Assembly (NCBI RefSeq): GCF_900104555.1
Contig: NZ_FNJU01000008.1
Span: forward strand, 73,237 to 137,236
DNA from: Litchfieldia salsa
GTDB taxonomy: Bacteria; Bacillota; Bacilli; Bacillales; Bacillaceae_L
Length of the DNA stretch: 64,000 nt
Direction of reading: 5' to 3'
The notes under the pieces were generated by a model. It had not been told where the DNA came from, searched no databases, and was given only the letters and a program-made list of their open reading frames with translations. Both the position numbers and the translations under genes were made by a program. Each line of letters starts with the position of its first letter. Positions within the stretch are counted from its first letter, which is position 1. Positions 26,100 to 34,915 of the stretch are shown here, one piece after another.

Positions 26100-27419
26100 T
26101 TATTTAAAAACACCTTGTTTCTTTTCATGAATAATCTTCGTCTTTTCACCGGTAATTGAGAGCTTCAAAGAAGGAGCAAGCATTCCGCCAAAATGCTCCA
26201 CTTGATAGTCTGGTGCTTGTTGGCCAATTTCCTCAATTGTTTTCCCATCCACATCCACATAATTAACAAAGCTAATCACTGTTCCGTTTGACATAACCAT
26301 CCAGGAATAGGCTTGATAGGGATTGGATTTTGGGTTCCCAATAACAAGACCGCTCCCATTTAACGGTTTGTAACCACCGACTAAAGTACTAGAAGCAAAC
26401 CCGTATAATCCTTCAGGTGCCTCAAGTCCCGGGGTGAATTTATCGCTATGTGTCTTTAGAAAAAGGTAATAATGATTACCTTTTACCATGATGCTTGGTC
26501 TCTCAAGTTCGTCATTCACACAATTTGCTTCAAGCAAAGGAGAAAGTAGTTCAAATTCGGTAAAACGATCATTGACCACTTTTACAATTCCTATGCTCCC
26601 ATTGTAAGACTTAGCATTTTCCACGTTTCCAGAAACGCTTTGACAAGTTCTCTCTTCTAGTGCTCCAGCAGAATTGGCTTCGAACACGATGTATTCCTCT
26701 GCAGTCTTAGGGTCTTGGAAAAAATATGGATCTCGGAAAGAGTACGATGACTCTTCTCTACTTGTCTGCTCAACTGTTTGATAATATTTTCCATCAGGCT
26801 CAAGGAAAACTTTATGATCTGACCAATTCGTAAAGGTAACCGAAGAGTTTGTTGTTAGGATTTCAGCATTGGCTGTTGCCAAACGTTGTTCATAAGTAAT
26901 AGTCTCTTCACCTTTTTGCCCTGTTGCCGTATAGAAAATATGAACTTTTCCATCTTTATTTATAAGGGCAGAACCAGCCCATTGTCTAGATCCTAATGCT
27001 TCTCCATCCTTAAAAATTGGCCCCCCAGATACCCAACTCTTACCATCTTTAGAGTAAAAATAATGAATTTCAGCTGAATCGTGCCGTTTACCTGGGAGCA
27101 CATCCTTCGGCACTGATAAGGCAAAAATAATTTTATAGCCATTTACAACAGCTGGAAGCCCATTCTTATATTGTAAAGGCCAAGTATCCCAAATATAAGA
27201 ATCTGAAGTAATCTCAACCAGTTCCTCTTTATTAATGGTAGGCGCTGTATTATTTATACTTGTAGTTAGTTTACTTACATCTTCACGTGTCCAGTTGAAC
27301 GTATCGCTATTTTCTTGTGCAGACACCCTTATACTAACAAGTGATGTACAAATGATAGCTACTGCTATCAAAGTTACTAAAAATGAACTTTTTAATTTTT
27401 CTTTATTCCAATTCACCAT
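26100..27419 (-). CDS. GH68 fructansucrase (levansucrase family), third copy
   Basis: A 439-residue secreted enzyme with signal peptide about 1-34 (cleavage after VSA). It keeps the full GH68 triad: nucleophile Asp78 in YIWDTWPLQ, stabiliser Asp230 in FRDPYFF, and acid/base Glu306 in ELERPSIM. WAGSAL and FEANSAG are also family motifs. The family transfers fructosyl units from sucrose to make levan or fructo-oligosaccharides. Ribosome binding site AGGGGG. It is separated from the second copy by 178 bp that hold a terminator and a palindrome, so it may have its own promoter. Protein similarity among the three copies is clear but not close, so they are not recent duplicates. Confidence 0.88.
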   Translation of the reverse strand: MVNWNKEKLKSSFLVTLIAVAIICTSLVSIRVSAQENSDTFNWTREDVSKLTTSINNTAPTINKEELVEITSDSYIWDTWPLQYKNGLPAVVNGYKIIFALSVPKDVLPGKRHDSAEIHYFYSKDGKSWVSGGPIFKDGEALGSRQWAGSALINKDGKVHIFYTATGQKGEETITYEQRLATANAEILTTNSSVTFTNWSDHKVFLEPDGKYYQTVEQTSREESSYSFRDPYFFQDPKTAEEYIVFEANSAGALEERTCQSVSGNVENAKSYNGSIGIVKVVNDRFTEFELLSPLLEANCVNDELERPSIMVKGNHYYLFLKTHSDKFTPGLEAPEGLYGFASSTLVGGYKPLNGSGLVIGNPKSNPYQAYSWMVMSNGTVISFVNYVDVDGKTIEEIGQQAPDYQVEHFGGMLAPSLKLSITGEKTKIIHEKKQGVFK

Positions 27420-27479
27420 AAATTGATCCCCCTAAATATACAGCCATACTTAAAAATGAAAGTTGATCGCATTAATCCT

Positions 27480-27498
27480 GAAGATGACATTCATCTTC
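27480..27498. promoter_or_regulatory. Palindrome upstream of the third fructansucrase gene
   Basis: GAAGATGA and TCATCTTC arms with a three-base centre, about 60 bp before the start codon. It may be an operator or leader hairpin. It does not match the RAT consensus. Confidence 0.3.
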
Positions 27499-27532
27499 TA
27501 AACGGTATAATCTTGGCGACTGAGAACTAAAT

Positions 27533-27562
27533 AAAATAACAAACCAATAGCATAGCTATTGG
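27533..27562 (-). terminator. Terminator of the second fructansucrase gene
   Basis: CCAATAGC and GCTATTGG with a three-base loop are followed by a T-rich stretch on the minus strand, 36 bp past the stop. Confidence 0.75.
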
Positions 27563-27597
27563 CTGGTCATTCCTATTAATCTCAAAACAGTTACTTA

Positions 27598-28935
27598 TTA
27601 CTTAATCCAACCAGGGCTGAATTCTTTCACAATTTTGGTTGTGTCGCCTTTGATTGATAGCTTTACAGTAGGTGGCAAAGTGCCTCCAAAATGGCTAAAT
27701 TGGAATTCTGGTGATTGATTTCCAACATCACCAATTGACATGTCACCTAAATCACCAAAATGAGCAAATCCTACCACATTTAAATTAGGAAGTACAAGCC
27801 ATGAATACGCTTGGTATGGATTTTCTGGCGGATTAGCTAGAACCAAACCACTTTCATTTAATGGTTCATAACCACCGATTAATGTATCAGAAACAAATCC
27901 ATACAAACCTTCAGGTCCTTGCAGTCCTTCAGCATACTTATTAATATGGGTGTCTGTAAATAAATAATATTTTTTATCCTTTACAATAATATGTGGGCGC
28001 TCCAATTCCTCATTTACATAATTTGCTTCCATTAAAGGGGCTAGCATTTTAAGATTTGAAGGATCACCATCAACTACCTCTGCGATACCAATGTTCCCAT
28101 TAGCATGAACTGCTCCTGCAGGCACTGGGTTTTCACTAGCATACTTAGAACTTCCAGCATATTCTTGTTTAAATGTGCGGTCTCCAACAGCACCGCCTGA
28201 ATTTCCCTCAAATAAAATATATTCTTTTTCAGTTATCGGATCTTTAAACCACATAGGGTCACGGAAAGCATAACCTCCACCTTCACCTTGCTGAGCTTGT
28301 TCTTTCGTCTGATAATAGTTTCCGTCTGGCTCTAAAATGACCTTATGGTCACCCCAGTTTTCAAAACGGACGCCATTACTGTCAGCTATGATATCACCTG
28401 TTGCCATCGCCAATCGTTGTTCAAATGTCAAAGGAGCTTCTCCTCTATGGCCAGTTGCTGTATAAAATGCATGAATTTTTCCGTCATCGGTCATTGCAGA
28501 TCCAGCCCATTCACGAGAACCTAATGATGCTCCTTCTGGGAAAAGTGTCCCACCAAGCGTCCAATCTTTACCGTTTTTTGAGTAAAAATAACGGATTGTT
28601 GCGATGTCATGTACTTTACCTGGTAGCACATCGTTAGGAGCAGAGAGTGCAAACAACACCTTCCATCCCTTTATTGAAGCAATATTTCCATCGCGGTCAG
28701 TCAGTGGCCATGAGTCCCAAACATGATGATCTGGAGTGAATTTCTCTAATTCACTTATATCTGTATAAGGTAAAGTATTATCTTGATTTAGTTCAATTTT
28801 TGACACTTGTTCTCGAGTCCAATTTGTCGTTACCTCTGTATCATCTGCTTTGACAGCTAATCCAGAAAAGCTTGCTACAACAACACTCGTTGCTAATACA
28901 ATTGCAGATACTGTTTTCTTTTTATTAAGGATCAT
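27598..28935 (-). CDS. GH68 fructansucrase (levansucrase family), second copy
   Basis: A 445-residue secreted enzyme with signal peptide 1-30 (cleavage after VKA). Catalytic residues are Asp74 (HVWDSWPL), Asp226 (FRDPMWF) and Glu312 (ELERPHII). Its central loop (GHRGEAPLTFEQRLAMATGD) matches that of the third copy and differs from the first. It starts only 26 bp after the first copy ends, with AAAGGAGAA as binding site, so the two share a transcript under RAT control. Whether it makes levan, inulin or short oligosaccharides cannot be told from the sequence. Confidence 0.88.
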   Translation of the reverse strand: MILNKKKTVSAIVLATSVVVASFSGLAVKADDTEVTTNWTREQVSKIELNQDNTLPYTDISELEKFTPDHHVWDSWPLTDRDGNIASIKGWKVLFALSAPNDVLPGKVHDIATIRYFYSKNGKDWTLGGTLFPEGASLGSREWAGSAMTDDGKIHAFYTATGHRGEAPLTFEQRLAMATGDIIADSNGVRFENWGDHKVILEPDGNYYQTKEQAQQGEGGGYAFRDPMWFKDPITEKEYILFEGNSGGAVGDRTFKQEYAGSSKYASENPVPAGAVHANGNIGIAEVVDGDPSNLKMLAPLMEANYVNEELERPHIIVKDKKYYLFTDTHINKYAEGLQGPEGLYGFVSDTLIGGYEPLNESGLVLANPPENPYQAYSWLVLPNLNVVGFAHFGDLGDMSIGDVGNQSPEFQFSHFGGTLPPTVKLSIKGDTTKIVKEFSPGWIK

Positions 28936-28961
28936 TCTAATTTCTCCTTTCGTACTTTAAT

Positions 28962-30299
28962 TTAGCGATTTGCTCCAAATGGTTTAATTTCTCCATGTTT
29001 ACCTTCTTTTGTAACTTTAGATGTTTCTCCATCCAACTGCAGTTTTAGAGTTGGTGCAAACGTACCTCCAAATTTCACTTCACCGTTCTCATCTAAAGGC
29101 TCGTTAATAAAGCTGATTACCTGATGGTCTGGAAGTACCATCCAAGAATAAGCTTGGTACGGATTTTCCTTTGGATTTGCAATAACAAGACCACTTTCGT
29201 TCATTGGTTTATAGTCGCCAAACAGACTATTCCCTACAAAACCATATACACCATCAGGACCCGTTAAGCCAGGAGCATAAGTAAATGTATGGCTAATTGT
29301 AAATAGATAATAGTCATCTCCATTTACTACAACGTGTGGACGTTCCAGCTGATGATTTGTTCCAACTGATTCAAGCAATGGCGGTAGTAGCTTCAATTCA
29401 CTTACATCCTCATCAAGTACTTCTGCGATACCGATATTACCGTTATACAATTCTGCTCCTTCAGGAACTGAATGCGTTTTACGGTATTCTTCATCCCCGA
29501 TATTTTCCGGTTTGATAAAATCTCTATTACTTCCAGCTTGTCCTTCGAAGATAATATACTCTTTTCCTGTATTCGGATCTTGTAAGAAGAATGGATCACG
29601 GAATGCAGTAATGATCGGACTATTCGCTTGTTCGATTGTTTCATAATGTTTGCCGTCTGCTTCAAGAATGATTTCATGTTTTCCTTCATTTGTCAGATGT
29701 ACTCCGTTTTTATTAGCACTGATATCAAAGGTAGTTTTAGCAAGACGCTGTACTGCTCTTTTATCCCATCCATTGTAATCCCAGTTCTCTCTATCTCCAG
29801 TAGCAGTATAGAATAAATGCACTTTACCATCCTCATCGATCATAGATGTACCAGCCCACTGCATATAACCTAATGCTCTATCATAATCATATGGGATTCC
29901 TGCATATGTCCAATCTTTACCATTTTTGGAATAGAACATCCCGATTCTTGCTTCAGTATGACGATCACCCCATCCTAAATCACGAGGTGCTACCAATGCG
30001 AAAGCAACTCGATAGCCATTAATAATCGCAAGTGAACCATCTCTATTTTGTAATGGCCAAGTATCCCATACCCATAGATCAGGTGCTACAAGATCGAACT
30101 CAAGATCAATTTTTGGTGCTGTATTTTCTTTCGTAAGTGTTACTTTTTCTGCATCCTGACGTGACCAAACTGAAGTGTTATCATCACCAACGCTAACATC
30201 TGCTGCCATAGCCGGTGAGATAGCTACACCCAATAAGTTTGCAGCCACTGTTGCAGTTAAAACTAGTTTTTTAAATCGGAATCTGTTGCTCTTGTTCAT
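28962..30299 (-). CDS. GH68 fructansucrase (SacB-like levansucrase), first copy
   Basis: A 445-residue secreted enzyme. Signal peptide 1-32 with cleavage near AMA. Triad: Asp79 in WVWDTWPLQ, Asp235 in FRDPFFL, Glu319 in LERPHVVV. The in-frame ATG at 30317 precedes the GGAGG binding site, so I start at 30299. It is the promoter-proximal gene of the fructan operon, and its leader holds a RAT and terminator, the same arrangement as sacB in Bacillus subtilis, where sucrose induces through antitermination. It differs from the other two copies in the loop after WAGTSM, which is longer (DRENWDYNGWDKRA). Confidence 0.9.
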   Translation of the reverse strand: MNKSNRFRFKKLVLTATVAANLLGVAISPAMAADVSVGDDNTSVWSRQDAEKVTLTKENTAPKIDLEFDLVAPDLWVWDTWPLQNRDGSLAIINGYRVAFALVAPRDLGWGDRHTEARIGMFYSKNGKDWTYAGIPYDYDRALGYMQWAGTSMIDEDGKVHLFYTATGDRENWDYNGWDKRAVQRLAKTTFDISANKNGVHLTNEGKHEIILEADGKHYETIEQANSPIITAFRDPFFLQDPNTGKEYIIFEGQAGSNRDFIKPENIGDEEYRKTHSVPEGAELYNGNIGIAEVLDEDVSELKLLPPLLESVGTNHQLERPHVVVNGDDYYLFTISHTFTYAPGLTGPDGVYGFVGNSLFGDYKPMNESGLVIANPKENPYQAYSWMVLPDHQVISFINEPLDENGEVKFGGTFAPTLKLQLDGETSKVTKEGKHGEIKPFGANR

Positions 30300-30387
30300 T
30301 TCCCCTGATACCTCCATTTTTTTCGTAGAAAAGTGATGATTACCATAACTTTGAGAACCTTATCCTGATGCTCCCCTGTTACAGACA

Positions 30388-30482
30388 ACAAAAAAGACCT
30401 AAAAAGGGTAAGGAGGTGTACACAAAAGGTACAGCTTGTCCTTAACACTTTTTAGGTCTTGCCTGCTAAGCAGTCACAATCC
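30388..30482 (-). promoter_or_regulatory. RAT antiterminator element with overlapping terminator (sac leader)
   Basis: On the minus strand the 32 bases from 30482 to 30451 begin GGATTGTGACTGC and end GCAGGCAAGACCTAAA, the SacT/SacY/LicT-type RAT. The AGACCTAAAAAG part also pairs with CTTTTTAGGTCT at about 30391-30406, followed by six T, forming the terminator. Binding of the antiterminator to the RAT would prevent this stem. It governs the first and probably the second GH68 gene. Confidence 0.93.
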
Positions 30483-30506
30483 TACGGTTTTTAATTTTAC
30501 CCCCTC

Positions 30507-30535
30507 ATTCTATTCCATTCGACAATCGTTATCAA
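30507..30535 (-). promoter_or_regulatory. Sigma-A promoter of the fructansucrase operon
   Basis: TTGATA and TAGAAT are separated by 17 bp on the minus strand. The -10 box lies about 25 bp upstream of the RAT. An imperfect cre half-site (TGATAACG) overlaps the -35 region. Confidence 0.7.
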
Positions 30536-30826
30536 TGGTAGGAAATATCTATATTTTTCATCGTATTTATTTTCGGATGACCAACCGGGACATTTCCCCT
30601 AGTCCATTTTTCTGATTATTAGAAACTTTCTATCCACTGTCTATCCTAGTATAGCGCTCTATATAGTAGACTTGATTACGGACTAAAAATTAAATCTAAA
30701 CTGATTCAAATATCCTATACATTTGAAAAATTTATATAGCATGAAACAGAGAAATATACCCATAAGAAAAACTAGCGACTGATTATTATCTAGTAAGAGA
30801 ATAATACTTTCCACACCTAACTAAGA
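30536..30826. other. Intergenic stretch without recognised content
   Basis: An AT-rich region of 291 bp between the sac promoter and the HAD gene. I see no ORF with a binding site, no clear terminator and no repeat. Confidence 0.4.
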
Positions 30827-31618
30827 TTACGGTTCTAACAGTCCAACCATTTGTAGACCATTCAAAATACCATCTTCTTCAACTGATTTTGTTACGTATT
30901 TAGCAACAGCCTTTACCGTGTCTTCTGCATTTCCCATTGCTACACTATTTTGGACACTTGAAAGCATCTCTAAATCATTCAAGCCATCCCCAAACGCAAA
31001 TTGACGCTCTGCTGGAATCCTCAATTTTTCTACAATTTTTTCAATCCCTTTAGCCTTTGACCCACCTTTTGGGAGGATATCAACCGAAAGAGGATGCCAT
31101 CTTACAAAATCAAAATCCTTAAACTCCTGTTCATATGGCTTTTCTTCTCCCTCAGGACAGAAAAACAGAGTTTGGTATAGCTCACGACCTTTATAATAGT
31201 TTGGATCATGTGATGGAAAGTGTTCAATTTTTAGTGAAGCAATACTCTCGCTAATAAAGTCATGCTCAGGAACATTCGCTTTCATATCCTCATGATCCAT
31301 AAAAACAACTGGATAATTATTTGATAGAGCCACCTCTGTTAACTTTTCCAGGGAAGGAATATTTAACGGATTTGTATGTAACACTTCTCCATTTAGCACA
31401 ACGTACTGACCGTTATAACTAACATATGTATTAATACCTAATTCTTCGCGTAAATCCTCGTACATAAAAGGGGCTCTTCCTGTCGCAATTGCAACAATAT
31501 GCCCAAGTTCCTTTAGTTTGAAAATAGCTTCCCTTGTAGATAGCGGCAATTGCTTGTCATGGTTAAGAAGTGTGCCATCTATATCAAAAAAAATAACACT
31601 TTTTTCCGTCATATTCAT
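30827..31618 (-). CDS. Cof-type HAD-IIB sugar phosphatase
   Basis: About 263 residues. HAD motif I is FFDIDGTLLNHD near the N-terminus, motif II is ATGRAP, motif III Lys lies in PKGGSKAKGIE, and motif IV is FGDGLNDLEML. The C2B cap sits between motifs II and III. Such enzymes dephosphorylate sugar phosphates, flavin or pyridoxal precursors; the substrate is not predictable. The upstream in-frame start at 31663 has no binding site, so I use 31618, though 31612 is also possible. It is not part of the sac operon, which starts on the far side of a 290-bp gap. Confidence 0.85.
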   Translation of the reverse strand: MNMTEKSVIFFDIDGTLLNHDKQLPLSTREAIFKLKELGHIVAIATGRAPFMYEDLREELGINTYVSYNGQYVVLNGEVLHTNPLNIPSLEKLTEVALSNNYPVVFMDHEDMKANVPEHDFISESIASLKIEHFPSHDPNYYKGRELYQTLFFCPEGEEKPYEQEFKDFDFVRWHPLSVDILPKGGSKAKGIEKIVEKLRIPAERQFAFGDGLNDLEMLSSVQNSVAMGNAEDTVKAVAKYVTKSVEEDGILNGLQMVGLLEP

Positions 31619-31685
31619 ACCAACTTTCTGACCTTTAGTTTCAATTTTATCTGAGTGTAACATATGAAACGCTTTTCATGTCAAA

Positions 31686-32066
31686 TTACCTTATCGTCTT
31701 TATTTTATAAGTGAAATAATAATAGATATACAGCACGAGCATGACGAGTAGAATCCTTACCCCTAGATAATCAACCAACACAAATGATGCTGCAATAACA
31801 CTAGTAGCAAATAGTGTTATGATCAATTTTCGCTTTAGGGTCATTGATCTGGTCTTTATAAATTCTTCCACATGATTCTTATATAAACTCGTTCCTTTAA
31901 ACCAAATATCAAACTTCTCTGACCCTCTTATAAAGCATACTGAAGCTAAAAGAAGAAAAGGAGTGGTAGGTAAAAGAGGTAAGATAATTCCAACTACCCC
32001 CAAGCCTAGAAATATAAAACCTACAACTAGATAAACTGCTTTTTTTATTGTTTGGATCGTATTCAC
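31686..32066 (-). CDS. YbaN-like DUF454 inner membrane protein
   Basis: About 126 residues with three to four membrane segments. The signature LGVVGIILPLLPTTPFLLLA is diagnostic for DUF454, and SVCFIRGSEKFDIWF follows. The frame extends upstream to a TTG without binding site; a GTG at 32066, preceded by AGGGAG, gives the usual short N-terminus, so I prefer it. Function of the family is unknown. It ends 68 bp upstream of the HAD gene on the same strand, so the two may be cotranscribed. Confidence 0.75.
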   Translation of the reverse strand: MNTIQTIKKAVYLVVGFIFLGLGVVGIILPLLPTTPFLLLASVCFIRGSEKFDIWFKGTSLYKNHVEEFIKTRSMTLKRKLIITLFATSVIAASFVLVDYLGVRILLVMLVLYIYYYFTYKIKTIR

Positions 32067-32165
32067 GCTCCCTAAATTTCCTCGTGTAGTTAACAGTATA
32101 TCAATTTGCCTTAACAAAAGGTAAGAGACATTCGATATTTCACTCAATTTTCTAAAATAGACATA

Positions 32166-32202
32166 GTGAAAAGCTCATTAAAATGATTAATGAGCTTTTC
32201 AC
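32166..32202. terminator. Bidirectional terminator
   Basis: AAAAGCTCATTAA and its complement pair over a short loop, with further A/T pairing at both ends. It lies 20 bp past the stop of the 49-residue gene. Confidence 0.85.
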
Positions 32203-32221
32203 ATTACTTATAGAAATTTTA

Positions 32222-32371
32222 TTACTCTTCAATACGATTCTTAAACGCTTCTTTCGTTACCAAAAACTCTTCTTCATGTTCAACATTCTTTGGCTCTTTC
32301 ATTTCACTACTTTTAGGGAATTTACCAGGGTGATCCTTTTTCTTATGATCAAAGCTTTTACCGCGTCCCAT
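32222..32371 (-). CDS. Small charged protein, 49 residues
   Basis: MGRGKSFDHKKKDHPGKFPK followed by an acidic tail ending in KNRIEE. No membrane segment. The frame is open further upstream, but AAGGAGG at eight bases from the ATG at 32371 fixes the start. It resembles small hydrophilic Bacillus proteins with MGRG openings, some of which are made in spores; I do not recognise the family. It lies behind the germination operon, before a strong terminator, and could be its last gene. Confidence 0.6.
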   Translation of the reverse strand: MGRGKSFDHKKKDHPGKFPKSSEMKEPKNVEHEEEFLVTKEAFKNRIEE

Positions 32372-32465
32372 AATTGGTTCCTCCTTCACAGTTGTCATAC
32401 ATTTTAGCTTTTTCAAAACCAAGTTAGCTTATTCAAAGATATATTTTTGGAAGCTCATTTTTGAT

Positions 32466-32627
32466 TCACTCTTCCCCTTGCTTTTCTTCGTGTTTCTTCC
32501 AAGTTTGATTTCCCATCTCATACACTTTTTGCTTTATTTTAAAAGTCATAAAAGGGATGAAAAAGATAAGGAATGCACCAAGAAGAACTGGACCTGTCGG
32601 TGTAATTAGATTAAATATTTCCCTCAT
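32466..32627 (-). CDS. Small single-pass membrane peptide at the end of the ger operon, 53 residues
   Basis: An ATG at 32627 with AAAAGGTGAG nine bases upstream opens a 53-residue frame: one hydrophobic helix (about 11-29, TGPVLLGAFLIFFIPFMTF) and a charged tail (KKHEEKQGEE). It begins 15 bp after the gerC stop, so it reads as the fourth gene of the receptor operon. Some Bacillus germination operons carry a small membrane D-subunit gene; those usually have two helices, so equivalence is a guess. Confidence 0.6.
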   Translation of the reverse strand: MREIFNLITPTGPVLLGAFLIFFIPFMTFKIKQKVYEMGNQTWKKHEEKQGEE

Positions 32628-32642
32628 AAAATCTCTCACCTT

Positions 32643-33815
32643 TTATTGTAATGTAGAACGAATAATCGCTCCGTTTCTACTAACCACAGAATTAATAGTC
32701 ACTGTTATTTGACTATGTTCAAAGTAATTTTCACCATAATCCCAGTCATCTTTAATTTTTTCCCATTCATCTGGGAATTTAATACTTAGGAGTTTACCAA
32801 AACCAAAAATGTCTAATTTCAGTTCTTTCTGGACTTCTTGAATAGCCAGTTCAGTAAACCCTCTAACAGACTTTTCGACAGCATCTTCAATTTGTTCGAT
32901 TTCTTTGGCTTCTAATAAATCCATGGCTACATAAGTTTCCGGGATCGATCCTGATGTAGTTATTTCAACATTGAATTTAATATTATCTTTAGATATATAT
33001 TCGGGCTTTATCTTAGAATTAACGATGTCCATCTCATATACAATGATATCACCTTTTAACTCAGCCTCAAGGAGTCCACCTTCTATCTCACCCGTAATGA
33101 AATTCACACCTTCGGTTGCCTCTTCCCCTATGAAACCTGCAAGTTTATCCGTATTTCCATTTATAACAGCATGTCCAGAAATTTTAACTTCATCCTCACT
33201 TCGTTTAGAAATCATCTGTATCATAAAACTTTCTTGTCCGAGTAAATTCTCATGCACATCCCCTATTCTCGTAGGTGGTACCATTCTCGCATTTTTGAAA
33301 TTATTCTTTGAAATAGACTGAATAAACATGACCGGCAACTTTTCATTCTTTGGTTTGAATTCTAGTATTTCTTTAGCTTTCTCAGGCGTAATCATCACCT
33401 GAGTCCCTCTACGCATCTCAGGATATCGGATAAAATAGTCTAGAACATCAGGGAAATAATCGGACCGGGCTAGTCCCTCAGATATGACTAATAGTTTTAT
33501 ATGCTCATAAAACGGGGAACGACTTGTTGTTGCGGCTACCCTTCTAACAGTTTCAAAAATTGTATCACCTTCAGATTCAATATTTTGAAACGCTTCTCCT
33601 TCTCCTGTTCCACTTGAGCCACCTGCCCCTGTACTCATAGCACCAGGAACAACAAACTGTTGTGTTAAGGTTAATCCCTTTTCAACTTGTTTTTTGTCCT
33701 TTAAATCAATCGCAGCTCCAATGACAAACCCACGTTGTTCGATTTCAATTGAATCCCAACATCCAGTCGTTATTAATAAACAGGTAACAATCATAATCAC
33801 TTTAATTTTTTGCAT
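32643..33815 (-). CDS. Spore germination receptor lipoprotein, GerC family
   Basis: A 390-residue lipoprotein with lipobox LLITTGC (modified Cys about 19). Family motifs include CWDSIEIEQRGFVIGAAIDL and PVMFIQSISKNNF. In spores this subunit sits on the outer face of the inner membrane and works with the A and B subunits in sensing nutrients. Its start lies inside gerB (14-bp overlap) with GAGGGGTG as binding site. A glycine/serine-rich patch (STGAGGSSGTGEG) occurs near residue 60. Confidence 0.94.
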   Translation of the reverse strand: MQKIKVIMIVTCLLITTGCWDSIEIEQRGFVIGAAIDLKDKKQVEKGLTLTQQFVVPGAMSTGAGGSSGTGEGEAFQNIESEGDTIFETVRRVAATTSRSPFYEHIKLLVISEGLARSDYFPDVLDYFIRYPEMRRGTQVMITPEKAKEILEFKPKNEKLPVMFIQSISKNNFKNARMVPPTRIGDVHENLLGQESFMIQMISKRSEDEVKISGHAVINGNTDKLAGFIGEEATEGVNFITGEIEGGLLEAELKGDIIVYEMDIVNSKIKPEYISKDNIKFNVEITTSGSIPETYVAMDLLEAKEIEQIEDAVEKSVRGFTELAIQEVQKELKLDIFGFGKLLSIKFPDEWEKIKDDWDYGENYFEHSQITVTINSVVSRNGAIIRSTLQ

Positions 33816-34911
33816 GATTTTTCACCCCTCTTATTTTGATTATCAGAAATAAGATTAGAGGAAAAATCACCCCAAAGAAAAATCCAAGAGCTGCAATTAT
33901 CTTCCCAAGAAGCTGTATTTGATGGGTATTTTCAGGCATCATTCCAATTAAATAAATGATTGGTGATAGGATTAAAATCAGTGTTTTCCTACTTAAATTA
34001 AATACCGACCTAAACAAGTGAATAGTAATATCCATGGCCATTGAAGTTGTATTAAAAACAGTCATAATCCATACCGTAAAAAAGATTGATTCAAATCGTT
34101 CAACAAATCCACCCGGCGCTTCAATTTCTTTTGCAATCTCAATGGTTGGATACGTAATTTGTGCTGTTGCCAATGACCCAAATACTCCTATAGCCACTGT
34201 AAATATAATTAAGTAAAGGACAATCGGAATACTCATGCCAACTATTGTCATTTTAGGGGCATCCTTAGGATTGTTCATTAAAGAAATATAAACAAGAATG
34301 ACAACATATCCAATAAAAGAAAAAGTCGTTTCTACCGCACCATTAAAATAACCAGTGATCGTGGTTGTAAAAGTCGGCCGTAGATTTTCAATTTGAAACA
34401 AAGTCACATTAAATGCTTGTACGAGTAAAGTTATCACAATTACAATCGGCAAAAACATTAAATTCAGCCTTAATAATGCAACCCTTGAGCCTGAAACTGC
34501 ATAAATGACAACTAATAAAAAAACCAGCGCCACTGCCTCAATTGGTGTTTGATCAAACATATACAACTTTGAAATATTAGCAATTACTCTAGCTTCCAAC
34601 GAACATGTTAAAAGAAATGCTACACTTAATGTAATCGTTAGAATAACAGCTGCTGGCTTAGACATGATAAGTGTCGTATACTCATAAAATGTTTTTTTAG
34701 GATAGCTCGAAATAATTTTAGCTAAAAACCAACCAAAAGATAGAAAAAAAAGCCCAGCCATTAAAATTGAAATCCAACCATCAAAGGCTTTAGTATGATT
34801 TGCCACCAAACGAGGTAGAGTTAATACTCCTACACCAATCATCATCGAAGCAACAATGTAAGCTAGATCCTTACTTCCAATTTCTTGATCTGCATATTCA
34901 AAGGTTTTCAT
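33802..34911 (-). CDS. Spore germination receptor permease subunit, GerB family
   Basis: A 369-residue integral membrane protein with about ten helices of the APC transporter fold. The N-terminus IVASMMIGVGVLTLPR is the family signature. The B subunit is thought to bind the nutrient germinant. It starts just after the gerA stop codon with GGGAGGAG as binding site and overlaps gerC by 14 bp. The germinant cannot be predicted from sequence. Confidence 0.94.
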   Translation of the reverse strand: MKTFEYADQEIGSKDLAYIVASMMIGVGVLTLPRLVANHTKAFDGWISILMAGLFFLSFGWFLAKIISSYPKKTFYEYTTLIMSKPAAVILTITLSVAFLLTCSLEARVIANISKLYMFDQTPIEAVALVFLLVVIYAVSGSRVALLRLNLMFLPIVIVITLLVQAFNVTLFQIENLRPTFTTTITGYFNGAVETTFSFIGYVVILVYISLMNNPKDAPKMTIVGMSIPIVLYLIIFTVAIGVFGSLATAQITYPTIEIAKEIEAPGGFVERFESIFFTVWIMTVFNTTSMAMDITIHLFRSVFNLSRKTLILILSPIIYLIGMMPENTHQIQLLGKIIAALGFFFGVIFPLILFLIIKIRGVKNHAKN

Positions 34912-34915
34912 ACTA

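Noticed and set aside
30521..30535. cre site over the fructansucrase promoter
   Set aside because: Only one half (TGATAACG) fits; the other half mismatches at three conserved positions. Mentioned with the promoter but not called.
31664..31681. ATGAAA...TTTCAT palindrome upstream of the HAD gene as a cre site
   Set aside because: The left arm has one base too many before the CG, so it does not fit TGWNANCGNTNWCA in either direction.
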